A stretch of 64,000 bases of DNA from Adiantum capillus-veneris (GCA_014529385.2 CM043952.1:150131057-150195056); one strand, 5' to 3'. Counted from the stretch's first letter, positions 33,466 to 45,385 are shown. Notes: a model not told the origin generated them from the letters alone. Made by a program: numbers and translations.

Positions 33466-35978
33466 TACCTAGATTAGTGTGAACACAGTCGAGTCTGACG
33501 AAGTTCCCTTGGATAGACTAGCTAGGGAGAGTAGGATAAGAGAGGAGATCGAGGCATCCTTGGTCTTTGTTTTTTCAATGGTGAGTCTCTTGCCTAAGAG
33601 TAGTCAAAAGATAGAGGAAAGTGTTGAGAGTAGTTCTAGAGCTTGGTGTGTGGCTTTGTTGGCTACTGAGAGCAATGAAGTTCGCATTAAGCTATAGAAA
33701 CATAAGGAAAATGCCAATTTTAGATTTTTTGTAGTAAGTTGTTGTTTTCTTTTGTTTTAGGAGTAGGGTAAGTAAATGCACCTCTAGATGAGGTTTTGTT
33801 CACATTTGGGCTAAGTTTTTAGTTAGTATATGTTTCATGTGAAAATCAAGCAAAACGAGTGAGGAAAGAGGGAAATTCACCTAAGGAGTTCACGTTTTAT
33901 TGAAATTTCGATTTCTTGTGACACATTGGACCTAAAGTGATAGAAAAAACCTGTGAAAAAGTGAAATCGAGAAAAATTGTGATTTTGTTGACTAAGAGGA
34001 GAAAATCGTGTTTTGTTGACTGTTAGTGGTAGGCCTTGATGCAAGGACCACCCCTATCAAGTCAAAGTTGTCAAAAGTAGTAGAACAAAGGAAGAAAGTT
34101 GCATTTTCTTTTCCCACTAGCTACCAGGTACAGGAATCAAAACTTGCCAACACTTGGAACAAGGATTCTACTTGACTTAAGAAAGCAATCCATCAAATCA
34201 AAATTGAATTTGAACTCTTAGTGTGAGTTTGAGGTCAAATCTCAACTTTCAAACTGAGAAATTGCTAAAATTGGGATTAAAGTCAATCCAATTGACCAAA
34301 CACTCTGAAATTTGGTCTATACTCTTTGAAGAAGGTAAAACGCCTGGAAATTGGATAAAGTTGCCAAAAGCAGTAATAGAAGAGAAAATTGCAAAACTTT
34401 CTCCTAAGCTACCAGCTAGACAAAGAATTTTTTGTTCAAATTTGGTTCAGTGGTAGGACTTGATGCAAGGATAACCCCTATCAAGTCAAAATTAAAAAAA
34501 GTTGCCAGAAGTAGGTGTAGACGGAGAAAATTGCATTTTTTTTCCCAAGCTTTAGACAAGAGGGAGGGCTTATGCAAGGATCACACTCATCAAGGAAAAA
34601 CTAAAATTGGGAATTTGCACATCAGGCTAGACTAAACCCTAGTCAAAAAGTGCCAAAAAATGTAAAAATTGGCCTAGAAGACTCAAAAGAGGTCAAAATT
34701 GAACCAAACTTGAAAGGTAAGATCTACAAAGTGTAGAGAACCTAACCAAATAGCAAAGGCTTCATTTTGACAAATATGTACTGACCTAAGGAGAAAAAAG
34801 GTTTTTTTATTGAAGGTTGTTGAAAATAGCTAGAATCAAGTTGGTATGCTCATAGGTCTTAGTGTGAGAAACTCACTGGTCTTTTCAAAATCAAATTTAG
34901 ACACTAAAATAGGCTAAAAAAAGAGTCAAAAGAGGACTTTGAACTACCAAAATAGGGTTAGTAGATCTTCTAAAACTTCAAATTGGACCAAAATTGGTAA
35001 GTAGGCTATTCATAAGGTGAGGAACCCAGTCAAAGTGAAAAAGTTTGAAAAAGATGTCAAAAAAGCATCTTGAGAAAGAAAAGAACATTTTTTCCTAAGT
35101 ACTCTTGAAAGTTGCTAGACTGGACTCAAGTTTGGTGTGCTTGTAGTCCATGATGTGCTAAGTGCACAATCAAAATTTGGTGTCATTTGGACATTGGGAG
35201 TGCAAGATTCAAGAAAAACAATCTGCTAGGATAGGTTAAAACTACAACTTTTTTTGTTTTCCTTAACCAGAAAATGATCAAAAATTGACAAAAGTTGACA
35301 AATAGGGTATACTGAGAGTGAGGAATCCAGTGAACTCGGCAAAGCTAAAAAATGTTGCCAAAAAAAACGTTGAGGAGAAACCCGTGATTTTCTCCCAGCA
35401 CCCAACTACTACAGGGGCCAGAATTTGACAAGACTTGGTGACCTTGTTGTTCATGTCCTATACATTGTAGTGATTAAGTTGGGCAAAAAGTACCCAGTAG
35501 AGCTCAAGTTACAAGCAATTTTGTGTTATAAGTGAAAACTAGTTTTCATTGAAAAGGTCATAAGTTTCACATATGAACTCCGATTGCAAATTTTTTTTAT
35601 CAAAATGTAGCTTGAAAGCAGCTCTACAAATCTTAGAATAATGCTTGACCTAATGGTATGCCCATAGCAACCTTTTAGTTCAAGGGTTTAAAAAAACATT
35701 GTTTAAGGCCTCAAATTTCTATTTTCATTCAAGGATGTCTGAAACTAGCCTTTTGACAGTTCTAGGATAAAACAATCAAATTTTAGGACATAGTTTTGAA
35801 TTTTTTCTATCCTGACCACTTGGGACAATTGAGATAAGACCTTAGGGACAAAGCAGAGTTGGAGTTTTCAATATAGCATTGCCTGGAGACATACCATTCA
35901 GGAGCTGACGATTGCAACTCAAAAGAAAAATTGATTTTATAGGTTTGCTTACCATTTTTTATTGTTTGTGAGAGTATA
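33466..35978 (+). other. Retroelement leader, target of the copia insertion
   Basis: 2.5 kb of A/T-rich leader-like DNA with no recognisable gene; the frame at 33,479-33,697 is Ser/Glu-rich without a domain. A phrase CTTGATGCAAGGA...CCCTATCAAGTC recurs at about 34,036 and 34,456, and in a third diverged form near 34,567. Each copy can fold through CTTGAT/ATCAAG. The stretch ends at the GTATA target duplication of the copia. The interrupted element probably resumes after 47,899. Confidence 0.5.
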
Positions 35979-36667
35979 TGTTAAGTATGGAGCCTGATGT
36001 ACCCCTTGTAACTTTTTGTATTAAAAATGCACATTTTTAAGGCCCTCATTGAGGAGAATCCATCGTGCGTGAAGAAAGATCACTCGCCGAAAACCAAAAT
36101 TTTCACGGCCACTCTTGAGCTTTGCTCGAGACTGGACTCACCAAAATATTCCTTTTTTCGTCGATCAATTGGCCGATGGCCAATAGTCAATGGTCGGTGG
36201 CCGATGGTTGGAAGTCAATGACCGATGAATGATTCCAAAGGCGGACTTGTTTTCTCAAGGACGGCCACACATGGGTGGATTGGAGAGTCCAATTTGGACT
36301 TCTCTACACAAGGGCGGCTAAACACAGCTGCCTCTCATGAGAGAGGGTAGCCCTTTTGGCCTATAAAAGGAGGTCATTTCTACACACATTTTGGAGTGTA
36401 AAGTTGAGGCAACAAGGTGGGTGTGAGGTGGTGAGAGTGAAGCAAGGCAGGAGCTCTATTAAGGGTATAATCCCTTTGTAACCTACTTCTTGTTTAAAGT
36501 ACTAAAGCCATTGAGTGGCTGATTTCTGGTGGATGTAGCCCACATTGAGTGAACCACGTATATCATGCTCTCTCTCTCTCTCTCTAATCTCTTGTCTGTG
36601 AAAATTTATCTCTCTCCATTATGTAAGCTACGCAAATATCTATTTAGCTACGTCTTATTTCCTAACA
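35979..36667 (+). repeat. 5' LTR of the outer copia
   Basis: 689 bp, TGTTAAGTATGG...TTCCTAACA. It aligns with 47085-47894 through GCACATTTTTAAGGCCC, ACCAAAATTTTCACGG, GGACTTGTTTTCTCAAGGAC and GTAGCCCACATTGAGTGAAC. It has a short (CT)n at 36,570-36,586, whereas the 3' copy has a long one. Confidence 0.95.
36361..36368 (+). promoter_or_regulatory. TATA box of the outer copia 5' LTR
   Basis: CTATAAAAGGAGG is conserved in the 3' LTR near 47,533-47,545. Transcription would start about 30 bp downstream near TACACACA. Confidence 0.6.
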
Positions 36668-36679
36668 GGTATTAGAGCA
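36668..36679 (+). other. Primer-binding site, tRNA-iMet type
   Basis: GGTATTAGAGCA immediately follows the LTR end, one substitution from the initiator-tRNA complement GGTATCAGAGC used by most plant copia elements. Confidence 0.85.
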
Positions 36680-36737
36680 AGGTTTTCTCGTAGCTAAAGT
36701 ATCTCAAGGAAAGGATTCCTTGAATTGAGTGGGAGTA

Positions 36738-37280
36738 ATGGCGAAGGAAGTAAATCTCAAGATCGAGAAGTTCAACGGAAAGAACTACCAACATTGAAAG
36801 ATGCAGATTGAAGACTATCTCTACCAGAAGGACCTTTATCTGCCACTAGGCAATCTTGCAAAGAAGCCCACAACAATGACAGATGAAGCATGGATTGTCC
36901 TTGATCAAAAGGAAATGGGAACAATCCGGTTAAGCTTGGTGTCAATGGTGGCCTTCAAGTTTTTGGAGATGAAGACCACGGAGGACTTGATGAAGTCCAT
37001 TGACGGACTCTATGAGAAACCATAGGCATCCAATAAGGTATTTCTCATGAAGTGCTTGTTCAATCTAAAGATGGTAGATAATGGTTTAGTTGCAGTACAC
37101 CTAAATGACTTAACACCAACATTTGTCAACTTTGATTGATGAAAATCAATTTGGATGACAAAGTGCGATCTCTCCTTTATACTATCATCTCTAGCGGATA
37201 CTTGGGATAGCCTTGTGATGGCTGTAAGTAAATCTATCTTTGGTACAAATACTCTTAAGTTTGATGATGTTGTGGGTGTT
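36738..37280 (+). pseudogene. Outer copia gag, 5' part
   Basis: The start codon at 36,738 opens MAKEVNLKIEKFNGKNYQH, the expected copia Gag N-terminus (F-x-G-x-N-Y), but TGA at about 36,797 replaces the conserved Trp of the N-Y-x-x-W motif. The frame continues as MQIEDYLYQKDLYLPL...WIVLDQKEMGTIRLSLV, with a further stop after LYEKP and a shift near 37,135. The order of helices (D-x-x-A, I-R-L-x-L, L-x-x-x-Y) fits the UBN2-type Gag. The text is broken at 37,281 by the nested copia and resumes at 42,129. Confidence 0.85.
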
Positions 37281-37285
37281 CTCCT

Positions 37286-37586
37286 TGTTGGGTGAATAAG
37301 GGAGTGAGGGAAGCTATAGACGCGCACACACACACCCGTAGATACACACACACACAGCAAGAAGCTTGATAGCTTGAAGCTCCCTCACTTTGTTATGAGA
37401 AGTTCAAGTGTGAGTATGAGAGAAAGATACGAGTCTCCCTATGTACAATATACCAACACACATGCATATAGTGTGTATATGTGGTTACACAGGGAAAAAA
37501 ACTCTAGCCAACACTAGAATAAAAAGTGCCCGTGTATAGGGAAATGGTTCACATCAAAACTACCCGAGGGACACGTGAGTGTAACA
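37286..37586 (-). repeat. 3' LTR of the nested copia
   Basis: 301 bp, plus-strand TGTTGGGTG...GTGTAACA. It shares GCAAGAAGCTTGATAGCTTG, GTATGTGTGTATATGTGG-like text and AACTACCCGAGGGACAC with the right copy. It contains two CA-rich patches (37,324-37,335 and 37,343-37,354), partly absent from the other LTR. Confidence 0.92.
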
Positions 37587-37633
37587 AACCCCCCTGGAGT
37601 GAATGATGTGAACATGTACAGGGAGGTGATAGA

Positions 37634-40600
37634 TCAGCCCCCACATAGTAACAAGCCTAAAGCTTTGCAAAAAGCTTCAAACTTTTTCCTTGGAAGAGCT
37701 TTGGTGAACAAGTCTGCCACATGGTCTTGTGTAGGTACATACGCCAAATCAATATCTCCTGCATGTAGCCGCTCTCTAACATAGTGATAATGCACCTCAA
37801 TGTGTTTTGTGCGAGCATGAAACACTGGATTCCTCGCAACTGCCAATGCACTCTGATTGTCAGTGAGAATGGGCGTACACTCATGTGGATTCATGCATAG
37901 ATCCATCAAGAGACGTCTGAGCCATACACACTCTATCGTAGCTGTGAATGCTGCCCCGTACTCAGCCTCACAACTGGATGTGGCCACAGTTGGATGCTTC
38001 TTACTCAACCATGATATGCATGATTTTCCAAGAAGAAAGAAATTGCCACTAGTGGACACTCGTGTATCATAACAACCAGCCCAATCAATATCTGTAAATG
38101 CATGCAAGCATGGCTGATTATCTCTACCATAGAAGAGACCAAAGTTCATAGTGCCTTTGAGGTATCTAAAGACACACTTCACAGCTTGCCAATGCTTAGT
38201 TCCGGGGCTATGCATAAACTTGCTCAACTAGGAAACAACATATTGTATGTCTGGCCAAGTGTTGCATACATAAATTAAGCATCCCACAGCTTGTTGGTAG
38301 AGAGAAGTGTCAAATGCATCATCACAATCCTCAATTGAGAACCTGAATCCTATCTCAATAGGAGTTGAAATGGACTTGCAATCCTCAAGACCAAAACGAT
38401 GAAGCATCTTCTCAATGTATTTTTCTTAATGCATGATAATAGCCCCCTCAACGGAAACAAACTGGATACCAAGATAATAGCTCAAATGACCAAGATTTTT
38501 GATCTCGAAAGCTTGTTGCAAATCAGCCTTTAGTTTCTCAATTTTCAGCTCACATGAACCAGTCAAAATCATATCATCAACATACAGAACAAGCACAATC
38601 AAGTCATTTCCATCTTTGCGTACATAAAGTGTGTTCTCAATCGGACTACATTGGAAACCAAGAGCAATCAAGTGCCAATGCATCTTCTCATACCATGCAC
38701 GTGATGCTTGCTTAAGTCCATACAAAGCCTTTCGCAAGCGACATACTTTATGCTCCTGACCTTTAATGGAAAAACAAGGAGGTTGTTTGACATAAACCTC
38801 TTCATGTAAGTCACCATTCAAAAATGCAGTTATCACATCCGATTGATGCAGTTTCCAACCAACATGAGTAGCCAATGCAACCACAGTACAAATGGTGTCA
38901 TGGGTGAAGTAGGCACAAAAGTTTCCTCATTGTCAATACCATATTGTTGCGCATAACCTTTTGCAACAAGTCTCGTTTTGTAGTGTTCAATACTACCATT
39001 AGACTTTCGCTTAACTTTGTAAACCCACTTATTACCAATTGCATGCTTACCTTTAGGTAAGTCACATAACTCCCAAGTACCATTCTTAGAAATCGAATCC
39101 AGTTCGGATTGCATAGCAGCTATCCACTCCTCATTTTCAAATGCATCTTCAAAAGATAGTGGTTCTTCATTACATGCTCTTGCAATGAGAGCTACATCCA
39201 CAAAATCACTCGATACATGGCGAGTAGATGATCTTGTTCTACCATGCAAAGGAGCCCTCAACTTACTATCTTGTAAAGTTTTCTTCAGCCATCTTGGCAT
39301 TGCTTGTGCATCCCTGATAGAAATGCCTTCCTTATGTAACTCATGATCAACTTGTATATCATCAATGGGTTGAGCTTCATGCTGATTTTCAATTATGTTT
39401 GGATGTAGATTTTTAGCTCTTTGAACCTCATTTGGCTGCTCTACATGGTCATTATCCAATGTACCACTTTGAAACAAAGGCATAAGTGTATCAAACATAT
39501 CTTGTGACCCAATAGTTGGCTGCGTTTTACATTCAAGCAAGGGATGAGTTGAATTTTCAGCAAATACCACATCACGACTTACAAAAATCTTGTCCTTTAA
39601 TGGATGATACAAAAAATAACCTTTACTTTCAGCACTATAGCCCACAAAGATACATTTTATAGCCTTGTCTTGCAGTTTGTGACATTGTTGTGAAGGCAGA
39701 AGAGCATATGCCAAACAACCAAACACACGTATATGGCTCACCATTGGCTTTCAACCGTTCCAAGCCTCATAAGGTGTAACAACTCTCAAAGATTTAGTGG
39801 GACATCTATTCAAAACATAGTTTGCACACATGAACGCTTCCATCCAAAAATTATCAAGAAGATGCTTTCCTTTAACCATACAACGTGCCATTTCCAAGAG
39901 AGTACGATTCTTACGCTCGGCAACACAATTTTGCTGAGGTGTATATGGAACAGCATAATACCTTTGTCACGAAGAAAAACATTTAACTCATGCAACATAT
40001 ATTCCCCACCACGATCTGTGCGAAGAGTAATAAGTTTGTTGCCACTAAAATTTTCAGCCATAGTCACAAAGCTTTTAAAGCATGCAAAAACTTCATTCTT
40101 TTCTTTCAATGGATACACCCAAGTATGGCGATTAGCATCATCTATGAAGGTAACAAAATATACATACTTTCCAAAAGATGGAGTCTTCACAGAACCACAT
40201 ACATCATAGATGTAATTTTTTTGTAGCATGAACAGAACCATCCTTCGAAAAAGAGGCACGATGCATTTTTCCAAGTATACAACCTTCACAAGCATGCTTC
40301 TCAATGGAACCAAGTGTGGGAAAACCAACAACCATATCATGCTTTTGTAAATAGAGCAAGCTATTGAAGTTTAAATGACGAAAACGTGCATGCCATAACT
40401 CCGTTTCAGCCATAGAAGGAGTACGAACAAGCAAAGCATTTGATGCATGTCTCTTATAAGTATCCATGCGATACAAGCCATTGCATAACGTCCCAGACAT
40501 AACAATAACATCACCATTGCTGAAGTCATGAACCATACATTTGGCATCCACAAAATGTATATGAAGACCCAAAGAGGCAATGGTAGGAACCAAAAGCAAG

Positions 40601-41844
40601 TTCTCCTTTATGCCTGGCACATACAAGGCATTCTTGAGAGTCACAACACCCCGATTTGTAGCCGTAAGCTTTATGTTCCCAACTCCAATGATAGGGTAAG
40701 AGGCATTATTTGCACAAACAACATGTCCCCCCTTTGGTGCATCTTGCAAGGACACAAAAAACTTCTTACATGATGTTATGTTCTTGGAAGCGCCACTATC
40801 AAAGTACCAATCAAGACCAGCCTCACGCACTGTCATACATGTAGAATGTAATGAAGAATCATATGTGCATGTAACAACACAAGCCCAAACATCTTGAGAA
40901 AGATTAGCTTCATCATCCTTTGCATTACTCGTGCTCTCAATGATAGATATGCCTGATTGCTTCTTCTTATCATTATGCTTTGCAAGATTTCTACATTCCT
41001 CAATGGTATGTCCCGACTTCCGAAAATACTTGTATCTCTTCTTTTTTTGTGAATCACCATCACTAGAAGAATTAGTGAAAGAGGGAGTTTGGGGCTTTGG
41101 TTTTGATGTGCCCAAAGCTGGTCCGGACTTGCTTTTACCTCTTTGAGAGATAGCAAGTGCTTGAGTTCCCTCAATCAAACCACTTCTATTCATTCTAGAT
41201 TTCTCTTCTTGCAAGAGAAGTGACACAATCTCATAAAAAATATACATGTTGGGATTTCCTTTTGCAACCAAACGAAGAGTAGTGGCAAAGCTTTGAAAAG
41301 AATCTAGCAACCCTTTAAGAAAAGTGGAGATAAGAGAATTGTCTGAGATAATCTCATCTATGTTTGCCAATTGCTCTTTCAAATCCTTGATCTTTGTAAC
41401 ATACACATCAACGGACGCACCTTCAGCCATATGCATTTCCTCAAGTTGCTTCCTCAAGTAAGCCACACGGGCTTCATTGCACCCAGCATACAAAGAAGCA
41501 AGTACATCCCAAGCTTGCTTGGATGAAGTGCAAGACCGAATGTGTGAAAGAATATGACGCTTCACGGAAAGAGCAATCAAAGAATGTGCTTGGGCATCCT
41601 TTCCATCCCATCTATGCTGATCCTGTGTAGGTGGAGAATATGAAGAAACAAGTGTTGAAGAGCTACTTGCATCTGTAACAGTAGAAGTAGAACTGCCAAG
41701 TCTCTTGTCTACATCCGCCACAATGTTCCATGGTTGCTTTGCAACAAGAAGATGTTTCATCATGTAAGAACAAAACGGATAATTGGTCCCATCAAGCTTA
41801 TCTTCAGCTTGAAGCATGCCAAACAAGTCATTGTTTCTTGCCAT
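37634..41844 (-). pseudogene. Nested copia gag-pol polyprotein, lightly damaged
   Basis: The start is MARNNDLFGMLQAEDKLDG at 41,844; the open frame extends into the LTR but this Met matches the family. Order on the minus strand: Gag (GTNYPFCSYMMKHLL, then WDVLASLYAG); a zinc knuckle with two Cys replaced (YKYFRKSGHTIEEC); protease with intact D-S-G (WYFDSGASKNIT, about 40.8 kb); the H-H-C-C pre-integrase block (WHARFRHLN...CEGCILGK); integrase (FVTFIDDANRHTWVY, RTDRGGEY); and RT with IGNKWVYKVK, YGLKQASRAWY and catalytic YVDD. RNase H follows (FTDIDWAGC, SSCEAEYGA, DNQSALAVARNPVFHARTKH), ending at 37,634. Breaks: frameshifts near 40,215 (T run), 39,960 and 38,880, and stops near 38,425 and 38,228. 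Domain integrity indicates a young copy. Confidence 0.93.
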
Positions 41845-41885
41845 AGCACCCACAAACAATAAATTGGCAAGAAATGCACTCCCGA

Positions 41886-42123
41886 CACACACAGCAAGAA
41901 GCTTGATAGCTTGAAGCTCCCTCACTTTGTTATGAGAAGCTCAAGTGTGAGTATGAGGGAAAGATATGAGTCTCCCTAAGTACAACGTACCACCACACAT
42001 GCGTATAGTGTGTATATGTGGTTACACGGGGGAAAAACCTCTAGCCAGCACTAGAGTAAAAAGTGCCCGTGTATAGGGAAACGGTTCATATCAAAACTAC
42101 CCGAGGGACACATGAGTGTAACA
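41886..42123 (-). repeat. 5' LTR of the nested copia, inner end truncated
   Basis: About 238 bp aligning to the outer part of 37286-37586. The inner 60 bp, including the CA-rich patches and LTR terminus, are replaced by sequence that reads straight into the gag leader. The primer-binding site is missing as well, so one small deletion removed both. Confidence 0.85.
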
Positions 42124-42128
42124 CTCCT

Positions 42129-43964
42129 AAGCAAGAAAATTCAAAGGATAAGCACAGGTGACTCATCAAGTGCTACACTATCAGTGGAAACAAGAGGAAG
42201 GCCTAAGGAGAGGTTCAAAAACCAAAAGGGTCGTGATCGCTCAAGGTGGAGAAAATCACACATAAAATTAGTTCTCAAATGTTGGAATTGCAACAAGAAG
42301 GGCCACGTCAAGAATGACTGTTGGTCCAAGAAGAAGAAGAAATCGAGTACATTGGATTCCAATGTGGCAAATAAAGTATAGCAAGATGCTCTAATTCTCT
42401 CATTAGACAATGTGTCTAATTCTTAGATAGTATATTCCAGGGCTTCATTCCATGCAACACCGCAAAAGCAACACTTCCAAGATTACACCAAAGATAATTT
42501 TGGGTATGTATACTTGGGAGATGATGAAGCTTGTGAAATTATCAACAAAGGTATAGTTTGTGTCAAAACTGCTAACGAAAATGAATGGAAGCTTAAAAAT
42601 GTTAGGCATGTTCCTTTTCTTCGCAAAAAAATGATCTCTACAGGACAATTGGACGATGAAGGTCACAATATTGCATTCGGAAACAAGCGTTGGAAGATCT
42701 CAAAGGGATCTTTGGTGGTTGCCAAGGGAGAAAAGGTTGATACAATTTACTTGTGTACTGTTAGCACACAACCTTCAACTTGTGCAATGGCTATAGAACT
42801 TGATAGTGCAGTATGGCACTATTGGCTTGGGCATATCAGTACCAAAGGAATGCAAATACTTCAATCAAAGAAGCTTCTACCAGGTTTGAAAGAAGTGGAA
42901 AGTTAGATTTCTGTGAAGATTGTGTTTATGGTAAACAAAAGAGGGTAAAATTTCAAAAATTAAGAAATGAAATGAAAAATAAAAAACTTGAGTTGGTTCA
43001 TTCTGATATTTGGGGTCTTGCAAGTATATCATCACTTTGTGGCTCATTGTACTATGTAACATTCATAGACGATGCGACTAGGAAAACATGGGTTTGTGTA
43101 ATGAAGAATAAATCTGATGTGTTTTTCATATTTCAAAGGTGGAAATCCTTTGTGGAGAATGAAACAGGTACCAAGATTAAATGTCTCAGATCTGACAATG
43201 GAGACAAGTATTGCAATCAAGATTTTGAATTTGAAAGCTTTTGTGCTAGCAATAGCATTCGGAGGCAAAGGACAACCCCAAGGACACCTCAACAAAATAG
43301 CATTTTTGAAAGGATGAACAAAGAAATCATGGAGCAAGGATGAAGCATGAGGCTGCATGCACGTCTATCACTTGAGCTTTGGGCAGAAGCAGTATGTACA
43401 TTTGTATACTTGATCAACGAGTCACCCTCAACGACATTGGATGGGGAAGTTCCAGAGGAGGCATGAACAATAAACTGGCAAATGATTCAGTTCTCAAAGT
43501 GTTTGGGTGTGAGGCTTTCATGCACACAGATAGAAGCCTAAGGTCAAAGCTAGATGCAAAGTCCAAAAAGTGTTTCTTCATCGCCTATGGAGAAGGCGAC
43601 TTTGGGTATCACCTATGGAATCCTGAAGAAGGCAAAATCTTTAGGAGTAGGGATGTAATTTTTAACGAACAAAATATGTACAAATATTACTTGGAAAGAA
43701 AACAAACAAAAGAAACAGGTGATGAGTACATGGAGCTTGAGGATGGTGAAGACTCGAGGACTACAAACGGTGACAATGTGCAACAACGTCAACCAAATGA
43801 GGAGCCTCAACCTTTTCCCCAAAGATCTACAAGAGTAAGTAAACCTCCAAAAAGGTTTGTTCCTTCCTTCAACCATCTTTACGAAAGTCAAGGAGGAAAC
43901 TTGACTAGCTATAAAACTAAGCGAGCGACACGTAAATTTTGCCAAGTAAAGAGAGATGAGAGAG
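42129..43964 (+). pseudogene. Outer copia: Gag zinc knuckle, protease, integrase
   Basis: Resumes from the gag break. It has an intact knuckle CWNCNKKGHVKNDC (about 42,285), a dead protease where the active-site Asp-Ser-Gly is now Tyr-Ser-Arg (VYSRASFHAT after a stop, about 42,430), and WHYWLGHISTKGM...CEDCVYGKQKR of the pre-integrase zinc block, split by a frameshift near 42,885. Integrase follows with SDIWGLA, VTFIDDATRKTWV, LRSDNGDKY and the TPQQN-x-x-x-E-R-M motif (42,813-43,343). The integrase C-terminus lies in 43,379-44,014 (VFGCEAFMHT, WNPEEGKIFRSRDVIF). The text loses copia character near 43,940-43,970, where the Penelope-like segment begins. Confidence 0.88.
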
Positions 43965-44019
43965 GAAGTTCTCTAGCATGTAGAGAAGTGGGGAAGGGGG
44001 AGGAGATCTTGTAAGAGTA

Positions 44020-44067
44020 GGTTAAACACCAAACGCATTTCGCATAAGCTCTTCAGTGGTGCTAACC
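44020..44067 (-). ncRNA. Hammerhead-ribozyme-like motif in the Penelope-like element
   Basis: Minus strand: core CTGAAGA (44,050-44,056), stem II GC-TTAT-GC (44,042-44,049), then GAAA (44,038-44,041). The flanks GGTTAGCACCA and TGGTGTTTAACC pair over 11 bp (with a G-U pair and one bulged base) to form stem I. The remaining TGCG plus TT can serve as a minimal stem III loop closed by A15.1-U16.1 with U at the cleavage position. Penelope-like elements are known to carry hammerhead motifs with very small stem III, so location and fold agree. Activity is not shown. Confidence 0.5.
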
Positions 44068-44244
44068 ATACAAGAGGAGTAAGAGGGGTTAAATAGGCAT
44101 CCACTTGAGAGAAGAGAGTTTCCCAAGGTAGGTACATGGTTTAAAGAGTGGGGGGCTACATTAATAGAGATGGATTAGATCTATTAATGGGTTAGGAAAA
44201 GGAGGAAAAGAGGGAGGAAAAGAGTGGTTAAGTGGGGGGTACAA

Positions 44245-44616
44245 GAGGGAAAAGTACTAGGACCAAAACATTCAAGGAGCAAGAGGAGGGTAGTATGGGA
44301 GGGGAAGAGATGACCAAAAATTTGGTGTAGTAAGAGGAGGGTGGTATGGGGGAACAAAGCCAAAAGTATGGAGTATGTGGAGGGGGAAACAATGACTAAA
44401 AAAAGGGTATGGTGTAGGATACAAGAGGAAAAAGCACTTGGACCCAAAAATTTATGGAGCAAGAGGAGGGTAGTATGGGAGGGGAAGAGATGACCAAAAA
44501 AATTGGTGTAGTAAGAGGAGGGTGGTATGGGAGAACAAATCCAAAAAAGGATGGAGTATGTGGAGGGGGAAACGATGACCAAAAAAGGTATGGTGTAGAA
44601 TGAGGGTGGTATGGAA
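44245..44616. repeat. Two-copy G-rich repeat of about 180 bp
   Basis: GAGCAAGAGGAGGGTAGTAT begins at about 44,277 and again at about 44,457. Each copy is followed by GTAGTAAGAGGAGGGTGGTA and GGAGTATGTGGAGGGGGAAA. Minus-strand Pro/Ser/Phe-rich frames here come from this composition. It lies between the RT relic and the hammerhead-like motif. Confidence 0.85.
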
Positions 44617-44654
44617 GGGGGGGGGGGGGGGGGGGGGGGTGATGTGTGCCAGTT

Positions 44655-45385
44655 TTAAGGCATCGAGGGGAGGTAAGGAAAAGGGGAAGGGGATGAGGGG
44701 TTCCTATCTGAGAGAAGATTGCCCATATTCGGTGCATTAAGCCAACAAATGACCGGTTTGGAAATATGGGGGAGTTCAGAGATTTTTACAAGAAGTTTAG
44801 AAAGAGGTTGGTTAATGGAGCGGGCTAGGTTGAGTTTGCGGGTGAAGGGTGAAAAGGGGATTTTGACAATGGAAGGTGGAGTATTCTTGCGGTTACCCTT
44901 AAGAAGGAGATTGGGCCTAGATGCATAGGTTGCAAACAAAAAACAGGCTCTCAAAAAAGGTGTCGGGTATCCCTTGGCCCTAAGTTGATGGAATAAGAGG
45001 TTGCGTATGGAAATAAAGCCCTCAAGCGAGTTTTCCCTAATGATATACCTCTTGAGCTCTGATAAGATAAATGAAATTTTTTGGTGGGTGGGGTGCCAAG
45101 ATTGCCACGGGATGTAGTTGTAGGAGTTAAGAGGTTTCTGGTAGCAGTGTGTGTCTAAAATCCCTTTAGAGAAGAAGGAGGGACCTTTAAAAAAATGTAT
45201 GTCCAAGATAAAGGCTTCCTGCGAGGAGATGAAGGGGGTGATCTTTATATGCTCTTGGAGAGGATGCCCATACTCAAGGAGGTGATTTTCTAGGATGGCG
45301 GGGGGGCCTTTCCACACACTGAAGGCGTCGTCTATGAACCTTCTAAAGTATAGGAGAGAGGGGGAAGAAAAAAGTTTCCCACCTT
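44655..45385 (-). pseudogene. Penelope-like reverse transcriptase, 5'-truncated
   Basis: One open minus-strand frame. The catalytic block is LLYFRRFIDDAFSVWKG (about 45,355-45,300, a YxDD-type I-D-D), followed by EAFILDIHFFKG, THCYQKPLNSYNYIPWQSWHP and KISFILSELKRYIIRENS. In Penelope-like RTs the palm D-D is followed by F-L-D-x-x-I, then T-x-x-x-K-P-x-x-x-x-Y-L-x-x-x-S-x-H-P. That order and the K-P...H-P signature separate it from LTR and LINE RTs. The end, NAPNMGNLLSDRN, resembles the post-thumb N-L-K-x-L-L-V-R segment. The fingers are missing, so it is inactive. The open frame continues upstream to 45,491 only because it reads antisense through copia RT. Confidence 0.68.

Larger units (their letters stand above)
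37286..42123 (-). mobile_element. Nested Ty1/copia retrotransposon, opposite strand
   Basis: Inserted in the outer copia gag with a perfect five-base target duplication CTCCT (37281-37285 and 42124-42128). The left (3') LTR is 37286-37586. The right (5') LTR ends at 42123 with the same GAGTGTAACA terminus but lacks about 60 bp at its inner end, and no primer site is visible. A purine tract (minus-strand CCAGGGGGGTT, 37587-37597) precedes the 3' LTR. The interior is a nearly continuous gag-pol. Total 4,838 bp, the usual size for copia. Confidence 0.95.

Noticed and set aside
40931-41146. Plus-strand frames inside the nested copia (also 39,733-40,209)
   Set aside because: They are antisense shadows of the minus-strand gag-pol.
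44184-44737. Proline/serine-rich cell-wall-like protein on the minus strand
   Set aside because: The frames come from a G-rich two-copy repeat and a poly-G tract inside the Penelope-like segment.
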